From CAWAND01 sp963807065 (GTDB lineage: Bacteria > Chloroflexota > Anaerolineae > Anaerolineales > E44-bin32), in the NCBI GenBank assembly GCA_963807065.1, contig CAWDZQ010000004.1, positions 434,001 to 498,000 on the forward strand: a stretch of 64,000 bases of DNA, read 5' to 3'. The notes under the pieces were generated by a model that was not told the origin of the DNA, did no database searches, and saw only the letters and a program-made list of their open reading frames with translations. Shown here piece by piece: positions 63,866 to 64,000 of the stretch (the stretch's first letter is position 1; each line of letters starts with the position of its first letter). The position numbers and the translations under genes are program-made.

Positions 63866-64000
63866 ATGAGTCTTCACATTCTTCTGACCAACGACGATGG
63901 CGTCCAGGCTCCTGGCTTGCTTGCGCTTGCACAGAGTTTGACGAAGGTCGGCACCGTGACCGTCCTTGCTCCCGACCGCAATTGGTCGGCCTCGGGACAC
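63866..64000 (+). CDS. surE: 5'-nucleotidase SurE, N-terminal part
   Basis: The window ends within the gene. The first 45 residues read MSLHILLTNDDGVQAPGLLAL and later VTVLAPDRNWSASGH, the metal-binding DD (Asp10, Asp11) and phosphate-site motifs of SurE. The enzyme removes phosphate from nucleoside monophosphates. GAGG-type sequence lies farther upstream (AAGGAGGCGCC at about 63830), so the start could depend on it; ATG 63866 is the best match to family starts. Confidence 0.9.
   Translation, partial: MSLHILLTNDDGVQAPGLLALAQSLTKVGTVTVLAPDRNWSASGH

Noticed and set aside
63758..64000. Minus-strand frame at the right edge
   Set aside because: Opposite to surE, which has clear family motifs.

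Overview
The window is about 62-64% GC, densely coded, and looks like one continuous chromosomal segment of a Gram-variable bacterium, most likely Chloroflexota of Anaerolineae type. That placement is inference. It rests on a HerA-type ATPase paired with a small HAS-barrel-like protein, lipoprotein and Cys-containing SLH-like modules, a threonyl-tRNA synthetase without a TGS domain behind a T-box, and many short-leader or leaderless promoters. No rRNA, CRISPR array, transposase, phage gene or replication origin was seen.

Layout: 1-3 kb, HAS-like protein/herA and a damaged bioY. 3-6.7 kb, a two-component system with a TlpA-like lipoprotein, then ferritin. 6.7-9.9 kb, a C39-like peptidase/TPR protein, zwf and a monothiol glutaredoxin. 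10.3-19.1 kb, a quinone-type cluster (UbiD, molybdopterin oxidoreductase, UbiA, ABC importer, UbiE). 19.2-29.4 kb, a Nudix hydrolase, a methyltransferase, gltA, the branched-chain 2-oxoacid dehydrogenase operon with lpd, and an Hdr-like Fe-S membrane protein. 29.6-36.5 kb, envelope enzymes, tRNA-Val, a T-box and thrS, a patatin and a DsbA-like protein. 36.6-42.3 kb, a hydrolase, ECF sigma/ogt, an ArsR/AHSA1 pair, two decayed genes, DUF429 and a probable pseudophosphatase. 42.4-50 kb, pruA, sth, a CPBP protease, gap, and a membrane protein/lytic transglycosylase pair behind a strong two-operator promoter. 50-52.2 kb, a second two-component system. 52.3-58.2 kb, the translation supercluster tRNA-Thr/Tyr/Thr-tuf-rpmG-tRNA-Trp-secE-nusG-rplKAJL, read leftward. 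58.3-64 kb, rlmB, cysS, a PIN/TRAM protein, a Deg-type protease with an in-frame stop, and the start of surE.

Central carbon and redox functions are concentrated here (zwf, gltA, bkd/lpd, gap, sth, pruA, quinone genes). Several intergenic gaps carry the same palindrome, TTGTGA-N6-TCACAA, which resembles Rex/CRP-type operators but often sits just 3' of stop codons. Six genes or gene remnants carry frameshifts, an in-frame stop or truncation (bioY, the Hdr-like gene, an SRPBCC gene, a potA-like gene, the transglycosylase, the Deg protease). Either the assembly has indel errors or some of these genes are decaying. All coordinates, motifs and starts were read by eye; no database search was run.
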